A stretch of DNA of 64,000 nt, from positions 12,241 to 76,240 of the forward strand of contig CAYPJU010000025.1 of assembly GCA_964411125.1 (NCBI GenBank), read 5' to 3'. Positions 44,530-53,509 of the stretch are shown one piece after another (the stretch's first letter is position 1; every line of letters starts with the position of its first letter). The notes beneath the pieces were generated by a model. The model did not search any database, was not told where the DNA came from, and saw nothing but the letters and a program-made list of their open reading frames with translations. The stretch is from JBFIHF01 sp964411125. GTDB lineage: Bacteria > Myxococcota_A > Bradymonadia > Bradymonadales > Bradymonadaceae. The position numbers and the translations under genes were made by a program.

Positions 44530-44904
44530 TCAACTGGTCAAGAGACGACGTTTCTGTTGCGCGAACTCCTCTTCGGTGATCGCCCCCACCTGCCGCAGCG
44601 AGTTCAACTTGTGAAGCTCGTCGGCGACGTTGTTGTTTTGCATGTTGATCGTCACGTTCTGCCCCATCTGGTTCTGCGCCACAGGGGCGGGGAGGGCGAG
44701 CTGCGTGTTGTACCTTCGGTTGAAGTCCGCCTCGCTCATGAAGATGTAGACGAAGAGCTCCAGGAAGGCGATGAATGCCGGGATGAAGGTCCAGCAAAAG
44801 AGCAGATACAACAGCCCCTGCCCACTCTGGCCCAGATAGAATTTGTGGCCGCCGATTCCGCCCAGCAGAAGCGTCAGCACGATTGCCGTCCCTTTCGTTC
44901 TCAT
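44530..44904 (-). CDS. TM2-domain and SHOCT-domain protein
   Basis: A 124-residue protein. The TM2 domain (residues ~3-58) shows AIVLTLLLGGIGGHKFYLGQ, LLYLLFCWTFIPAFIAFLE, with the GxxGxHxFYLG hallmark. The C-terminus is a SHOCT motif (ELHKLNSLRQVGAITEEEFAQQKRRLL, ~97-122), a short helical module common in oligomeric membrane-associated proteins. The middle is Gln/Asn-rich. Start overlaps the upstream stop by ATGA. Confidence 0.88.
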   Translation of the reverse strand: MRTKGTAIVLTLLLGGIGGHKFYLGQSGQGLLYLLFCWTFIPAFIAFLELFVYIFMSEADFNRRYNTQLALPAPVAQNQMGQNVTINMQNNNVADELHKLNSLRQVGAITEEEFAQQKRRLLTS

Positions 44905-45497
44905 CGTTTCGATCCCTCCGTTTGATGTTCTTGGATCGCGGTCAGGCGGTCCGCCGCCGACAGCGTTTCTCTTCGTTGTAGTCCCGACAGGACCGTCGTT
45001 TTGCGATAGGCCCACGCCCCGGTGTCGAGATCGAGGTCCTCTTCGACCTCCCCCCGCTCGATGAGCTCCACGAGCGAACGGGCGACGTCCTGCTCCGACA
45101 GGCCACTGCGGCGCACGAGCTCTGCCACCCCGATCCCTTCGTGCCGGTCCACGAGCACCGACACCCGGTCGATGTGCGCACCGGACACCTCGCCCGACTG
45201 TCCCCGCCCCGCGGTGCGGTGCCCCATCGCGACCGCTGCGACCGTGATGAAGAGTCCGAAGAGCGCGGGAAGCCCGAGCCACCAGATCTGGAAGACGGTG
45301 GCGAGCAACGCCACCACTGTCGCCAGCCCGAAGCTGGCGCCCCCCAGAATCCAGAACGCACGGGGGGGAGCATCGACGACGATCTCGTGCGGTCGCGCGA
45401 TCTCCCTCTCGCGCTTCGCCGGCGTCGGACCGGCCGAGCCATCGAACGACACGCCGGACTCGGAATCGAGTTCGACGTCACCTACCTTGAGTCTCAT
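44901..45497 (-). CDS. Membrane protein with winged-helix-like C-terminal domain
   Basis: A 198-residue product. Residues ~45-95 hold two hydrophobic helices (WILGGASFGLATVVALLATVF and LPALFGLFITVAAVAMG). Residues ~108-165 resemble a winged helix (GIGVAELVRRSGLSEQDVARSLVELIERGEVEEDL), i.e. a small membrane-bound DNA- or protein-binding module. First gene of the operon 45497-43844; each junction is overlapping or 14 bp. Role unknown. Confidence 0.7.
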   Translation of the reverse strand: MRLKVGDVELDSESGVSFDGSAGPTPAKREREIARPHEIVVDAPPRAFWILGGASFGLATVVALLATVFQIWWLGLPALFGLFITVAAVAMGHRTAGRGQSGEVSGAHIDRVSVLVDRHEGIGVAELVRRSGLSEQDVARSLVELIERGEVEEDLDLDTGAWAYRKTTVLSGLQRRETLSAADRLTAIQEHQTEGSKR

Positions 45498-45843
45498 GGA
45501 TCCCCGTAGCTCGAGCGTGGGCCCATGCTAGAGAACCCTCCGGCACGTCGCGTGCCGCTGATCGATTCACCCCGGCGCTCGCCCCTTGCCCTCGTTCTCG
45601 CCTCACCCCGGCGAGTTGCACCGGCCCAGTAGCGACTCAGTTCCCCTCATCGGGAACCGGGGGGCCCGCGAAAATTCGGCCCGAAATTTCAGCCTCCGCG
45701 CGAGGTCGGGGAGGTAGCCGCCTTCGTGCTGTTCGCATCTGGCTGAGATTCTTCGGCTTTTTTGCCCGGATTCACGCCTGAAAGAAATTTTAGGCGCGTG
45801 ATGCGGGCCCCTTTCGCGAGTCTGTTCTCCAGGAGGTGAACGG
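45498..45843 (+). other. 346-bp divergent intergenic region
   Basis: No gene was found. It separates the membrane/winged-helix operon (minus) from the heme-protein operon (plus). The right end holds a 9-4-9 palindrome (45775-45796) and the AGGAGGTGA ribosome site. A T run at 45755-45763 lacks a stable hairpin. A second AT-rich spot (GAAATTTC at 45682-45690) may be a half-site or promoter element. Confidence 0.5.
45775..45796. promoter_or_regulatory. Palindromic operator upstream of the heme-protein/DUF1501 operon
   Basis: Left arm CGCCTGAAA and right arm TTTTAGGCG, separated by 4 bases: a 9-4-9 inverted repeat with a single mismatch. It ends 47 bp before the ATG at 45844, where a regulator could overlap the promoter. 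The same architecture with the same arm sequence occurs at 53510-53531. Confidence 0.6.
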
Positions 45844-47145
45844 ATGAGCTACCGCAGAATTCTTCGCATCACGGGTACGGTCGCACTCGCCACGCTGCTC
45901 GGCTGTGGGGGGGCGACGGAGCCCTCTGACACCGAACATCAGACGTCCGGTGTGCCCGCGCAGCCCGATTCCCCCGCGGAGACGCCCGGCGCTCAGCCCG
46001 ATGTCCCGCCCGACGACGGGATCCTTCGTCCCACGATGAGGGCCGAGCTCGCCGTCGATGTGACGACGTGGACGCTCGACATCGACGTCGACGCCGTCGC
46101 CACCCTGGGTGACGAGATCTGGCTGGGGGGCCCGGACGGGCTCTGGAGCCTGGGCGGCTCGGAACCGCCCCAGGTCGTGGACGGAGCGGCCGTGATCTCC
46201 CTTCACCAGCAGGCCTCGGGATTGGTCGTGGGGCGCACTGGTGCGGTCTCCCGGCGGCTAGACGGGCGCGAGGTCGAACTCGTGAAAGGGGACTCGCTCG
46301 CCGTCACCACAGTGGGCGCTGCGGTCTGGGCAGGCTCGGCCGAGGTCACCTGGATCGTGGCGCCGGACGGTGGCCTGCGTCAGCTAGACTCGGTGGGTTC
46401 GCCCGTCGCGATGTACGCCCACGATGCATCCGGTGAAGTCGTCGTGGAGCGGGAGGACGGAACGTACGTCCTGGTCGAGACGGACTCCGAGGGGACCCGC
46501 CGGACGGAGCTCAACACCCGGACGACGTTCGACTTCGCCTTTCCCCTCGGGTCCGGTGGCGTCCTGGCCAGCATCGATGGGGAGCTGGTCGAGCGTCGAA
46601 GATACGCCGCAGACCCTCCGAGTTGGTACTGGCGCTCGCTCGGGGAGGGACACGAAGAAGTTCGCATCGACGGGGGCGCCCACGACCCCGCGACCGGCCT
46701 GGTCTGGGTCGTCGGCGGGGACCACCTCTACCGCCTGACGCGAAACGGGGTCGAGCCCGCGAAGCTTCCTCTGGGGCTCGGGCAGATCCGCTGGATGAGG
46801 GTTTCGAAGGATGGACGGCTCTGGATGTCTGACGGTGAGCTGCTCGTCGCGCTCCGCGCGGAACGACCGGCTCCCGAGCCAGCCGCACGCGTGGATTCGC
46901 CGACGTTCGCGGACGTCCGTTCGGAATCCGTCGTCGCCTGCGCCGCATGCCACGACGGTGGGCAGGCCGCCACCTCGGTCCCTCTCGCCACCCACGCCGA
47001 TTGGGTCGCGGCGACTGACGCGGCGATAGCGTCGCTCGAAACGAACACCATGCCGCCCCCGCCGGCGGCACCCCGCCCCGAGTTCGCGGAGCTGCTGCGA
47101 GCCTGGCGCGACAACGGATTTCCCGAGGAGGCAACCGATGAATGA
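45844..47145 (+). CDS. Lipoprotein with beta-propeller-like region and C-terminal heme c motif
   Basis: A 433-residue product with lipobox ending at Cys21 (TLLGC) and a perfect AGGAGGTGA site. A Pro/Asp linker precedes blade-like repeats (DEIWLGGPDGLWSL, SGLVVGRTGAVSRRL, GLVWVVGGDHLYRL, DGRLWMSDGELL), as in two-component-type or YncE-like propellers. The C-terminal ~85 residues contain CAACH (366-370) and a later TMPPPPAAP (Met403, possible axial ligand), as in PSCyt1-type cytochromes. It probably sits in the envelope and binds one heme c. The next gene starts inside its last codons, so four genes form one operon. Confidence 0.8.
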   Translation: MSYRRILRITGTVALATLLGCGGATEPSDTEHQTSGVPAQPDSPAETPGAQPDVPPDDGILRPTMRAELAVDVTTWTLDIDVDAVATLGDEIWLGGPDGLWSLGGSEPPQVVDGAAVISLHQQASGLVVGRTGAVSRRLDGREVELVKGDSLAVTTVGAAVWAGSAEVTWIVAPDGGLRQLDSVGSPVAMYAHDASGEVVVEREDGTYVLVETDSEGTRRTELNTRTTFDFAFPLGSGGVLASIDGELVERRRYAADPPSWYWRSLGEGHEEVRIDGGAHDPATGLVWVVGGDHLYRLTRNGVEPAKLPLGLGQIRWMRVSKDGRLWMSDGELLVALRAERPAPEPAARVDSPTFADVRSESVVACAACHDGGQAATSVPLATHADWVAATDAAIASLETNTMPPPPAAPRPEFAELLRAWRDNGFPEEATDE

Positions 47146-48916
47146 GCGAACCCTGACCCTGATGCTGTTGCTGTTTGCCGCGACGCTTTCGAGCGCTCCG
47201 GCATCGGCCCAGCAAGACGACGCGTGTTGGATGACCGCGGTCAACGAGGAGCTGCAGTACCTTCGCAGACTCTCCCTCGACCTGCGTGGATACACGCCGA
47301 GCCTCGAGGAGTACGAGACCGTGCGGGACGAGGGGCGAGTTCCCGACGCAATGATCCGCGACATGCTCGATTCCGACGGTTTCGTGCACCAGATGCGCGA
47401 GTACCACCGTGAGTTGCTGAAGATGAACATCTCGGACCAGCGATACGTGACCCTACACTGGGCGTTGCGACGCACCGACGACATCTGGTCGCTCACCAAC
47501 AACAGCGCGATGCGTTACCGAGGGTCGCGCGAGCTTCGTCGCGGATTCGGCCTGTGCGCGGACGTCGAGGTGACCCCCGACGATCCCATCGTCGCGACCC
47601 GCACGGCCGCGAACGGCGAGCGCTATCCCGTCGACGGTTGGGTCTGGGTCACGCCCTACTGGGACCCTTCGACGCGCATCAAAGTGTGCGCGTTCGACGC
47701 CCAGACAGAACGCCTTCACGACCCGTCCACCCGGCGCGAACTCTACTTCGATGGCGGGACGGGCGCTGCGTTCGGCGGCGATGTGCCGTCGCAGACCGTC
47801 AACTGCGAAGAGAACCAGGAGAGCCGGGGGTGCGGCTGCGGGCCCAACCTCGAATGGTGCATCAACCGGGAGGCGTCCGAATCGATGATCAGCCGGATGC
47901 TCGTGGAACAAGGGCTCGTGTTCCTCGACTCCATCGTCCGACGAGATCGCCCCTACACCGACGTGATCCTCGCCTCCGACCTGCCGTTCAACGGGCCGGT
48001 GGCGCACTACATCAATCACTGGTCGTTCAAGGCGGACAGCGGGCTACCGTTCCTCGCCGACCGCGATCAGGGCTATCCCATCCCCGACCTCGACTTTGCG
48101 GTCCTGGACGAATGGTCGGAGGTCGACCGAGGCGATGGCCACGCCGGGATCCTCACCTCACCGTTCTTCTTGTTGAAGTATGCGACCAACCGAGGTCGTG
48201 CGGCGGCCTTTTATGACATGTTCATGTGCAAGACCTTCGTGCCACCGACCGAAGGCTTGCCCCCGGCCGGTGATCCCAGCAACGAAGAGCCGAACCTCAC
48301 TCGCCGCGCCGGATGTGCGTCGTGCCACCGTACCGTCGAGCCGATGGCCGCACACTGGGGGCTCTTCTCCGAGAACGGGCTCGTGAAGCTGGGGATGGAG
48401 ACTACCGACAACGTCCTGTACCCGAACACTTCGACCTACCTGGAGGCCTGCGACATTGGATCGTGCGATCACAAATATCCGTGGGTTTGCGTGAACGGAG
48501 ACGGGGGTACGACTCGCCTGTGTCGCAACAGCTACCAGCTCGAGCCCGTTCCCGACGCGTCGGGCGATGCGTACCAGGGGAGCCTGAAAGCGCTCGTCTT
48601 CGCGGACGTCGACCCCGATGCAGACAGCAATCAACGTTGTTCCGGACCGGGCTGCGGCTACGAGGCGAACATCTACGCCGGCCCCGATGACCTCGCCCAA
48701 GACACCGTCGACAGCGGGACGTTCGCGTCGTGCGTCGTGGATCGAATGTGGACGCGGTGGATCGGGCGCGGAATGACCGACGACGAGCGAAGAGAACGTC
48801 TCCCGTGGATCGCCGACGACTTCGCCGCGGGCGGGTACGACATCAAGACACTGGTCCACCATTTCGTCACCAGTCCGGACTATCGAAGCCCGGGCCTCGG
48901 AAGGAGCACGCCATGA
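47138..48916 (+). CDS. Exported PSCyt2/DUF1549-like protein with CxxCH motif
   Basis: A 592-residue product with signal peptide (residues ~1-24, ASAQ). Residues ~37-60 match the PSCyt2/DUF1549 pattern (LQYLRRLSLDLRGYTPSLEEY). A heme c motif CASCH lies at 393-397 followed by RTVEPMAAHWG, as in DUF1588-like proteins (CxxCH, then a Met/Gly-rich ligand segment). The C-terminus (DDERRERLPWIADDFAAGGYDIKTLVHHFVTSPDY) matches the DUF1585-type end seen in the same protein class. It contains many extra Cys pairs. These families occur in Planctomycetes and Myxococcota beside DUF1501 genes; biochemical function is not established. GAGGAGG precedes ATG. Confidence 0.82.
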   Translation: MNERTLTLMLLLFAATLSSAPASAQQDDACWMTAVNEELQYLRRLSLDLRGYTPSLEEYETVRDEGRVPDAMIRDMLDSDGFVHQMREYHRELLKMNISDQRYVTLHWALRRTDDIWSLTNNSAMRYRGSRELRRGFGLCADVEVTPDDPIVATRTAANGERYPVDGWVWVTPYWDPSTRIKVCAFDAQTERLHDPSTRRELYFDGGTGAAFGGDVPSQTVNCEENQESRGCGCGPNLEWCINREASESMISRMLVEQGLVFLDSIVRRDRPYTDVILASDLPFNGPVAHYINHWSFKADSGLPFLADRDQGYPIPDLDFAVLDEWSEVDRGDGHAGILTSPFFLLKYATNRGRAAAFYDMFMCKTFVPPTEGLPPAGDPSNEEPNLTRRAGCASCHRTVEPMAAHWGLFSENGLVKLGMETTDNVLYPNTSTYLEACDIGSCDHKYPWVCVNGDGGTTRLCRNSYQLEPVPDASGDAYQGSLKALVFADVDPDADSNQRCSGPGCGYEANIYAGPDDLAQDTVDSGTFASCVVDRMWTRWIGRGMTDDERRERLPWIADDFAAGGYDIKTLVHHFVTSPDYRSPGLGRSTP

Positions 48917-49647
48917 AGCACTCCACAACGATCATTTTGCTCGCCGCTGTCTCCAGCCTCCAGGCTTGTGAGGGAGCGCTGGACCTCTCGTCCGCCGCCG
49001 GTCCCGAAGGTCGATCCAATGCTCCCGACTCCCGTCCGGTGACCGGGGTCACCGAGCGAGATCCCATGTCGCCCTCGGGCGAACTCGAGGACGAGCGCGA
49101 ACGTCCGCTCCCCGACCCCGGCGAGCGGGCTCTGCCCGATGCACCCCCGCCCGGCAGTGTCCCGAGCGGGAGGGTGTCGCGCCGGATCTCCGTGGACCAG
49201 CTTCGACGCTCGATCCCACGACTGTTCGGAGCTCAGTGGGCGACCTCGAACGGTGAGAGCCACTTCGACCGCCAGGCGTCGTCCCTGGGCGAGGCGGACT
49301 TTCTGCGGTCGAACGTTCACGTCACCGAACCGACGGCGATCTTCGCGAAATCGATGGACGACATGGCGAGCCAGGTTTGCCGACAGGTGCTCCGCGACAG
49401 TCCGGAACGTCTGCTGCCCCAGGGGCCGGACGCCGTCGACGAGAACCTGCGGCACATGCGGCTGATGCTTCACGGCGTTTGGACCGGCGACGGATGCGAA
49501 GAGACCGACGCGTCGCTGCGAGAGCTCCACCGTTCGGTCACCGACGCGTGCGCATCGGGAAGTACCGGATGTCCGGAAGGTGTGGACCCCGGGTGGTACG
49601 CAGTCTGCGTTGCGATGGTGACCGATCCAGAGTTTCTGGCCTACTGA
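48913..49647 (+). CDS. Lipoprotein of the heme-protein/DUF1501 operon
   Basis: A 244-residue product. The ATG overlaps the upstream stop by ATGA. Lipobox ends at Cys19 (SSLQAC). A long charged Pro/Glu linker (~30-85) is followed by a helical domain beginning RVSRRISVDQLRRSIPRLFGAQW, which resembles the start of DUF1592-type proteins, then CRQVLRDSPERLL, LHGVWTGDGCEETDA and a C-terminal YAVCVAMVTDPEFLAY. No heme motif. Probably a structural partner of the two heme proteins. Confidence 0.75.
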   Translation: MKHSTTIILLAAVSSLQACEGALDLSSAAGPEGRSNAPDSRPVTGVTERDPMSPSGELEDERERPLPDPGERALPDAPPPGSVPSGRVSRRISVDQLRRSIPRLFGAQWATSNGESHFDRQASSLGEADFLRSNVHVTEPTAIFAKSMDDMASQVCRQVLRDSPERLLPQGPDAVDENLRHMRLMLHGVWTGDGCEETDASLRELHRSVTDACASGSTGCPEGVDPGWYAVCVAMVTDPEFLAY

Positions 49648-49668
49648 ACGAAGAACGAGAGGAACGAT

Positions 49669-51051
49669 ATGAAACCTTTGAGCCGCCGATACTTTCTCAG
49701 CTTGATGGGGGCGACCAGCGCTGCGATGGCGATGACCCCGGTCACCGGACTTCGCGCACAGAATCTCCCCGATCATCGGTTCGTCTTCTGTTACTTCGGG
49801 GGAGGCTGGGACACCTTGTTGTCACTCGACCCACGCCCGTGGGGCACTTCCTACCCTTCGATTCAACAGGGCTACGATCTGGTCGACTGGGGGGCGGCAG
49901 GGCTCGACGCCAACCAGCGGGCAGCGCTCCGCGACAGCGATGGAATCGTGCGTCCGAACGGATCGAACATCGACTTCGGGGGCGTCTTCAGTCCGTTGTT
50001 CACCGGCGACGCCTCGCGCTACGACTCGCTCTATCGACGAGGCAGCGTCGTGCGTGGCGTCATGATGGATACCCTGACCCATGTAGTCGGCATGCGGTAT
50101 TTCCTGACCGGTCACATGCCGGCGGGAACGCGCGCCACGGGTTCGTCGATCCCTGCCGAAATCACGGCGCAGCACTCCGTGGACGCAGTTCCCCCCCTCC
50201 CCAACCTGGCGATTGACCTCGAGGGCTACAACGAGGGGCCGCATCATGCGAATCCGACTCGGATCAACGGCCCCGAGGATCTGGTCCGCCTCTTGCGCCG
50301 TACGCAGGGGACCATCTCGGGCGACCTCGCCGATCAGATCCGAGATCACCGCGACCGGTCCGCCTTCGCTGACCCGGGTCAGTTGAACCGCAGGGGCCTC
50401 TTGACGCTCGTCCGCGATACCCAACGCGGGGCGGATGAGCTGGTCGGATCGGGCTTCCACGAGCTGTTCCAGCCAGAGAGTCTCACGGTCGGCGACGGCA
50501 CGGTGGGGCAGCAGGCTTCCGACGCCATGCGCAAGGTCGCCGTCGCCTACCAGGCGATTACCAACGACGTCGCCCAGTGCGTGAGTATCCGCCTGGTGGA
50601 GGGGCTCGATACGCATCAGGGCTCGTGGCGATCGACGCAAGCTCGCGACCAACACCGGGGATTCGAGGCGCTCGCCGAGCTCGTTCGAGGGCTCGAGAAT
50701 ACCCCGTACTCCGGCGGGGACGGCAGTTCGTGGCTCGACCACACTACGATCTTCGCATTCAGCGAGTTCGGCCGCACGGCTCGGCTCAACAACAACTCCG
50801 GACGCGACCACGCACTCGTCAGCTCGGTCTACATGGCGGGCGCGGGGGTCCCGCAGAACCGGGTCGTCGGCGCGACGGACGACGCGGGGATGAACGCGAG
50901 CGCCGTCGACCCCGAGACGGGCGAGCCGACGCCCGTCGCCGCCGGAGGAGAAGTGATCACCCCGCGCCACCTCGCCGCATCGCTGTTGAAGACCGCGGGG
51001 CTCGACTCGTCGCCGTACCGAAACATGGAGATGCCCTGCCTCATGGGATGA
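49669..51051 (+). CDS. DUF1501 protein with Tat-like signal
   Basis: A 460-residue product. The N-terminus SRRYFLSLMGATSAAMA resembles a twin-arginine signal. DUF1501 features are FVFCYFGGGWDTLLSLDPR, GGVFSPLF, VRGVMMDTLTHVVGMRYFLTG, RLVEGLDTHQGSWRSTQ, TTIFAFSEFGRTARLNNNSGRDHA and the final ITPRHLAASLLKTAGL. The fold belongs to the alkaline-phosphatase/sulfatase superfamily, with metal ligands in SEFGRT and GRDHA, so it may be a periplasmic metal hydrolase; substrate unknown. GAGAGGAA precedes the ATG. Last gene of the operon, converging on the regulator with a 13-bp gap. Confidence 0.88.
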   Translation: MKPLSRRYFLSLMGATSAAMAMTPVTGLRAQNLPDHRFVFCYFGGGWDTLLSLDPRPWGTSYPSIQQGYDLVDWGAAGLDANQRAALRDSDGIVRPNGSNIDFGGVFSPLFTGDASRYDSLYRRGSVVRGVMMDTLTHVVGMRYFLTGHMPAGTRATGSSIPAEITAQHSVDAVPPLPNLAIDLEGYNEGPHHANPTRINGPEDLVRLLRRTQGTISGDLADQIRDHRDRSAFADPGQLNRRGLLTLVRDTQRGADELVGSGFHELFQPESLTVGDGTVGQQASDAMRKVAVAYQAITNDVAQCVSIRLVEGLDTHQGSWRSTQARDQHRGFEALAELVRGLENTPYSGGDGSSWLDHTTIFAFSEFGRTARLNNNSGRDHALVSSVYMAGAGVPQNRVVGATDDAGMNASAVDPETGEPTPVAAGGEVITPRHLAASLLKTAGLDSSPYRNMEMPCLMG

Positions 51052-51064
51052 CGTCCGGGCAGGT

Positions 51065-53440
51065 TCAGGCGACCGGGGTCGCCTCGGACAGGCGGCGGGC
51101 GCTGTCGACGGTGAGGTCCCGCATGTGGACGACCAGCTCGGGGTCGAACATGTATCCGTCGTCCCCGGTGAGCAGGATCGGCTCGAGACCTAGGTCTCGA
51201 AGTTGTTTGATCGTCGCATAGACCCTGGCCCTGCCGGAACTCTCCGCCATCGCCTCCCCGGGCCAGCCGATCTCGATCATCTGGTCGACGTCGGTACCGA
51301 CGCCGGGCCTACGAATTCTCATCTCGAGCAGATGGCGGAAGATTCGGCGAAGAGGGCGACGCTTCAACAGGTCGACCGGTTCACCGTGGCCGAGTCGATA
51401 CCAGTAGCCATGGGGATGGGCCGACAGCCCGGTCGAGACCACCCGGCCTGCATGGTGGCCGGGGCTCAGGCTCGCTTCGGTGGCGAATCGACTCCAGAGC
51501 AGCCTCGCCGCGGGCAACACGCACGCGGTCTCGAGCGGGCGATGCCCGCCGCCTTTCGCATAGCGGCGCAGCCAGTCGTCGAGCGCGGCGGGATCCCCTG
51601 CCGCGAGGAGGCGAGCGAACTCGACCGTGAGGATCGTAGGGAGGCCGGAGGTCGCGGTGGCGTCGAGGATTCGGTCGAACCCGCCCGCCTGGAATTCGGT
51701 CGTCGCGTCGGGGTGTCGTCGGTTCGCGATGAACTCGAGGACGACGGCGAGCTCGACGAAATCGGGCAAGATCTCCTCGGCAAACGAGAAGCTCCCGGCG
51801 GACGCGATTTCGGGGACCCCGCCTTCGAAAGCAGCGATGAGCGTCGCCATCGCCTCGGCCGCGGCGAGCAGTTCGACCTCCCCCGACAGACGGGCTGCGG
51901 CGAAACCGCGGGCGCAGGCCTCGCGCGCCGCGCGCAGATCGCCGATCAGCAAGAGCGCCCAGAAGTCGATGTGCTCCAACTGGAAGACAGCCGACGCGGT
52001 TGCGTCGTCGGCCATCGCCCGCGTGCGGCCCGACGCACTGCGCGCCTTTTCGGGAAAGCCGAGCGCGAGTTGAAGCCACGCGCGGTCGAGTTCGACGCCG
52101 AACCGCGCGGCGCGAGGAAGGTCTTCGAGCTGGAGCGCGTCGAGCTGGTTCGTGTAGAGAGCCATCTTGGCGCGGGATCCACTGCGGAATGCGATGCGAG
52201 CGGCTGTCGCGAGCGTTCGCGCCTGGAGCCACGCGTCCCCGCCCGCAGTCGCCGCGATCGCGCTGCGGATTCGGTCGTTCGTGTCGACGTTCGGTCGCTC
52301 GAGGACGTCGTGGTTGGCGAGCCACAAGGTGACGGGGACGGTGGCGGCAGAACCGTTCGCGAGAGCTGCGGCGACCGCCCTCGACCGCTCCGTGCTGGTC
52401 GATGGAAGGACGCACCACGGGTTGAATTCGATCGCCGACGCCTCGATATCTCGATGTTCACGCTGTCCGAGCCAGATCGCCCAGGCGAGCAAGGCCGCCG
52501 CGTACTGCCCCGGAAGCGCGTTCCGGTTTCGCGTGCTTCGCGCCACGATCCGGGCGAGGGCCGCGACGGGACGGGTGGCCCCCGGCTCCGAGGCTTCGAG
52601 CCGAGCGACGGCGTTCGCGCACACCGCGTCGAGCGCGCGGGCCCTCGATGCCTCTTCGGAGGTCGCGGTCGAGTCGTGCAGCAGCATCCGAGCGACCGCG
52701 GAGGCGGTCGCGGCCCCGCGGGACGAGCGCACCCATCCGCCGGCTCCGAGGGCGGCGAGGCGTCGTTCGACGTCGGGTGGGGCGAGGTTGGTGAGCTCGC
52801 CCAGCACCTGGAAGTCGACGGCCGTCTCGGCCCACACCAGCCAGTGCACGAGCTGTCGAGACTCGGCTGTCGTTGCTGCGAAGGCGTCCTGCAACCGGTC
52901 GCGCGCGTTGTCGAAACCGAGGGTAAGGACCTCGAGAAGGCCGGCGCCGGACGCGAGCAAGCGGTTGGCCTCGGTCGTGCCGAGCACCTGCGCGACCGAT
53001 CGGACGAGGTCGGGCTGATGGTCCACGCGCCGCGCCAGCTCGGCGAGTTGGTCGTTCGCGTCGTTCGGTCCCGCCGAGCTTTCGAGCAGCGCCTTCGCGT
53101 CGTCGGGCGGCAGCGAAGGAATCGGCGCCAGGTAAGCGAGGGGCCAGCCTGCGAGGCGCTCGATGGCGACGAGGACGACCGAGTCTTCGGCACGCTCCAA
53201 CAGCGCGCGAACATCCTCCCACCGCACCGTCGGGTCCTCGATCGAGATCAGCGACCACCCCGAGCCATCGGAGAGTTTCTTGCCCGCCTCGACGGGGCTG
53301 GGGCTGGTCCACACCGGGCCGCGCCAGCGGTCTCGAACTTCGTGGACCCACTGCTTCTTCGTCGGCCCGGGCAGCCCGACGAGCGCGCACACTCGATCGC
53401 GTTCCAGCCGCAGGCACAGGTCATCCACGAAGTTGCTCAT
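51065..53440 (-). CDS. Large regulator: degenerate P-loop, helical repeats, C-terminal winged helix
   Basis: A 791-residue cytosolic protein. The N-terminus has CALVGLPGPTKKQW, a Walker A-like loop lacking the usual Gly-Lys-Ser/Thr, and VVLVAIERL at the Walker B position. Layout then follows a STAND/LuxR-type plan: a winged-helix-like part (~170-250) and long Ala-rich helical TPR-like repeats (~280-640). Residues ~690-775 look like an OmpR/BTAD-type winged helix (LRRIFRHLLEMRIRR to ARVYATIKQLRDLGLEPILLTGDDGYMF). It probably controls the adjacent operon and itself via the shared palindrome. Signal unknown; ATP use uncertain. GAGGG precedes the ATG. Confidence 0.78.
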   Translation of the reverse strand: MSNFVDDLCLRLERDRVCALVGLPGPTKKQWVHEVRDRWRGPVWTSPSPVEAGKKLSDGSGWSLISIEDPTVRWEDVRALLERAEDSVVLVAIERLAGWPLAYLAPIPSLPPDDAKALLESSAGPNDANDQLAELARRVDHQPDLVRSVAQVLGTTEANRLLASGAGLLEVLTLGFDNARDRLQDAFAATTAESRQLVHWLVWAETAVDFQVLGELTNLAPPDVERRLAALGAGGWVRSSRGAATASAVARMLLHDSTATSEEASRARALDAVCANAVARLEASEPGATRPVAALARIVARSTRNRNALPGQYAAALLAWAIWLGQREHRDIEASAIEFNPWCVLPSTSTERSRAVAAALANGSAATVPVTLWLANHDVLERPNVDTNDRIRSAIAATAGGDAWLQARTLATAARIAFRSGSRAKMALYTNQLDALQLEDLPRAARFGVELDRAWLQLALGFPEKARSASGRTRAMADDATASAVFQLEHIDFWALLLIGDLRAAREACARGFAAARLSGEVELLAAAEAMATLIAAFEGGVPEIASAGSFSFAEEILPDFVELAVVLEFIANRRHPDATTEFQAGGFDRILDATATSGLPTILTVEFARLLAAGDPAALDDWLRRYAKGGGHRPLETACVLPAARLLWSRFATEASLSPGHHAGRVVSTGLSAHPHGYWYRLGHGEPVDLLKRRPLRRIFRHLLEMRIRRPGVGTDVDQMIEIGWPGEAMAESSGRARVYATIKQLRDLGLEPILLTGDDGYMFDPELVVHMRDLTVDSARRLSEATPVA

Positions 53441-53509
53441 CCCTCATCTTCGCACGGGACGGCGTCTTCGCAAACTGCCGGGATTCCTGTGGATGAGGCG
53501 TCCGTGTCG

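Noticed and set aside
45710..45765. Terminator-like T run near CGGCTTTTTT
   Set aside because: Only a 5-bp stem with a ~35-base loop can be drawn, and no gene ends nearby on the plus strand.
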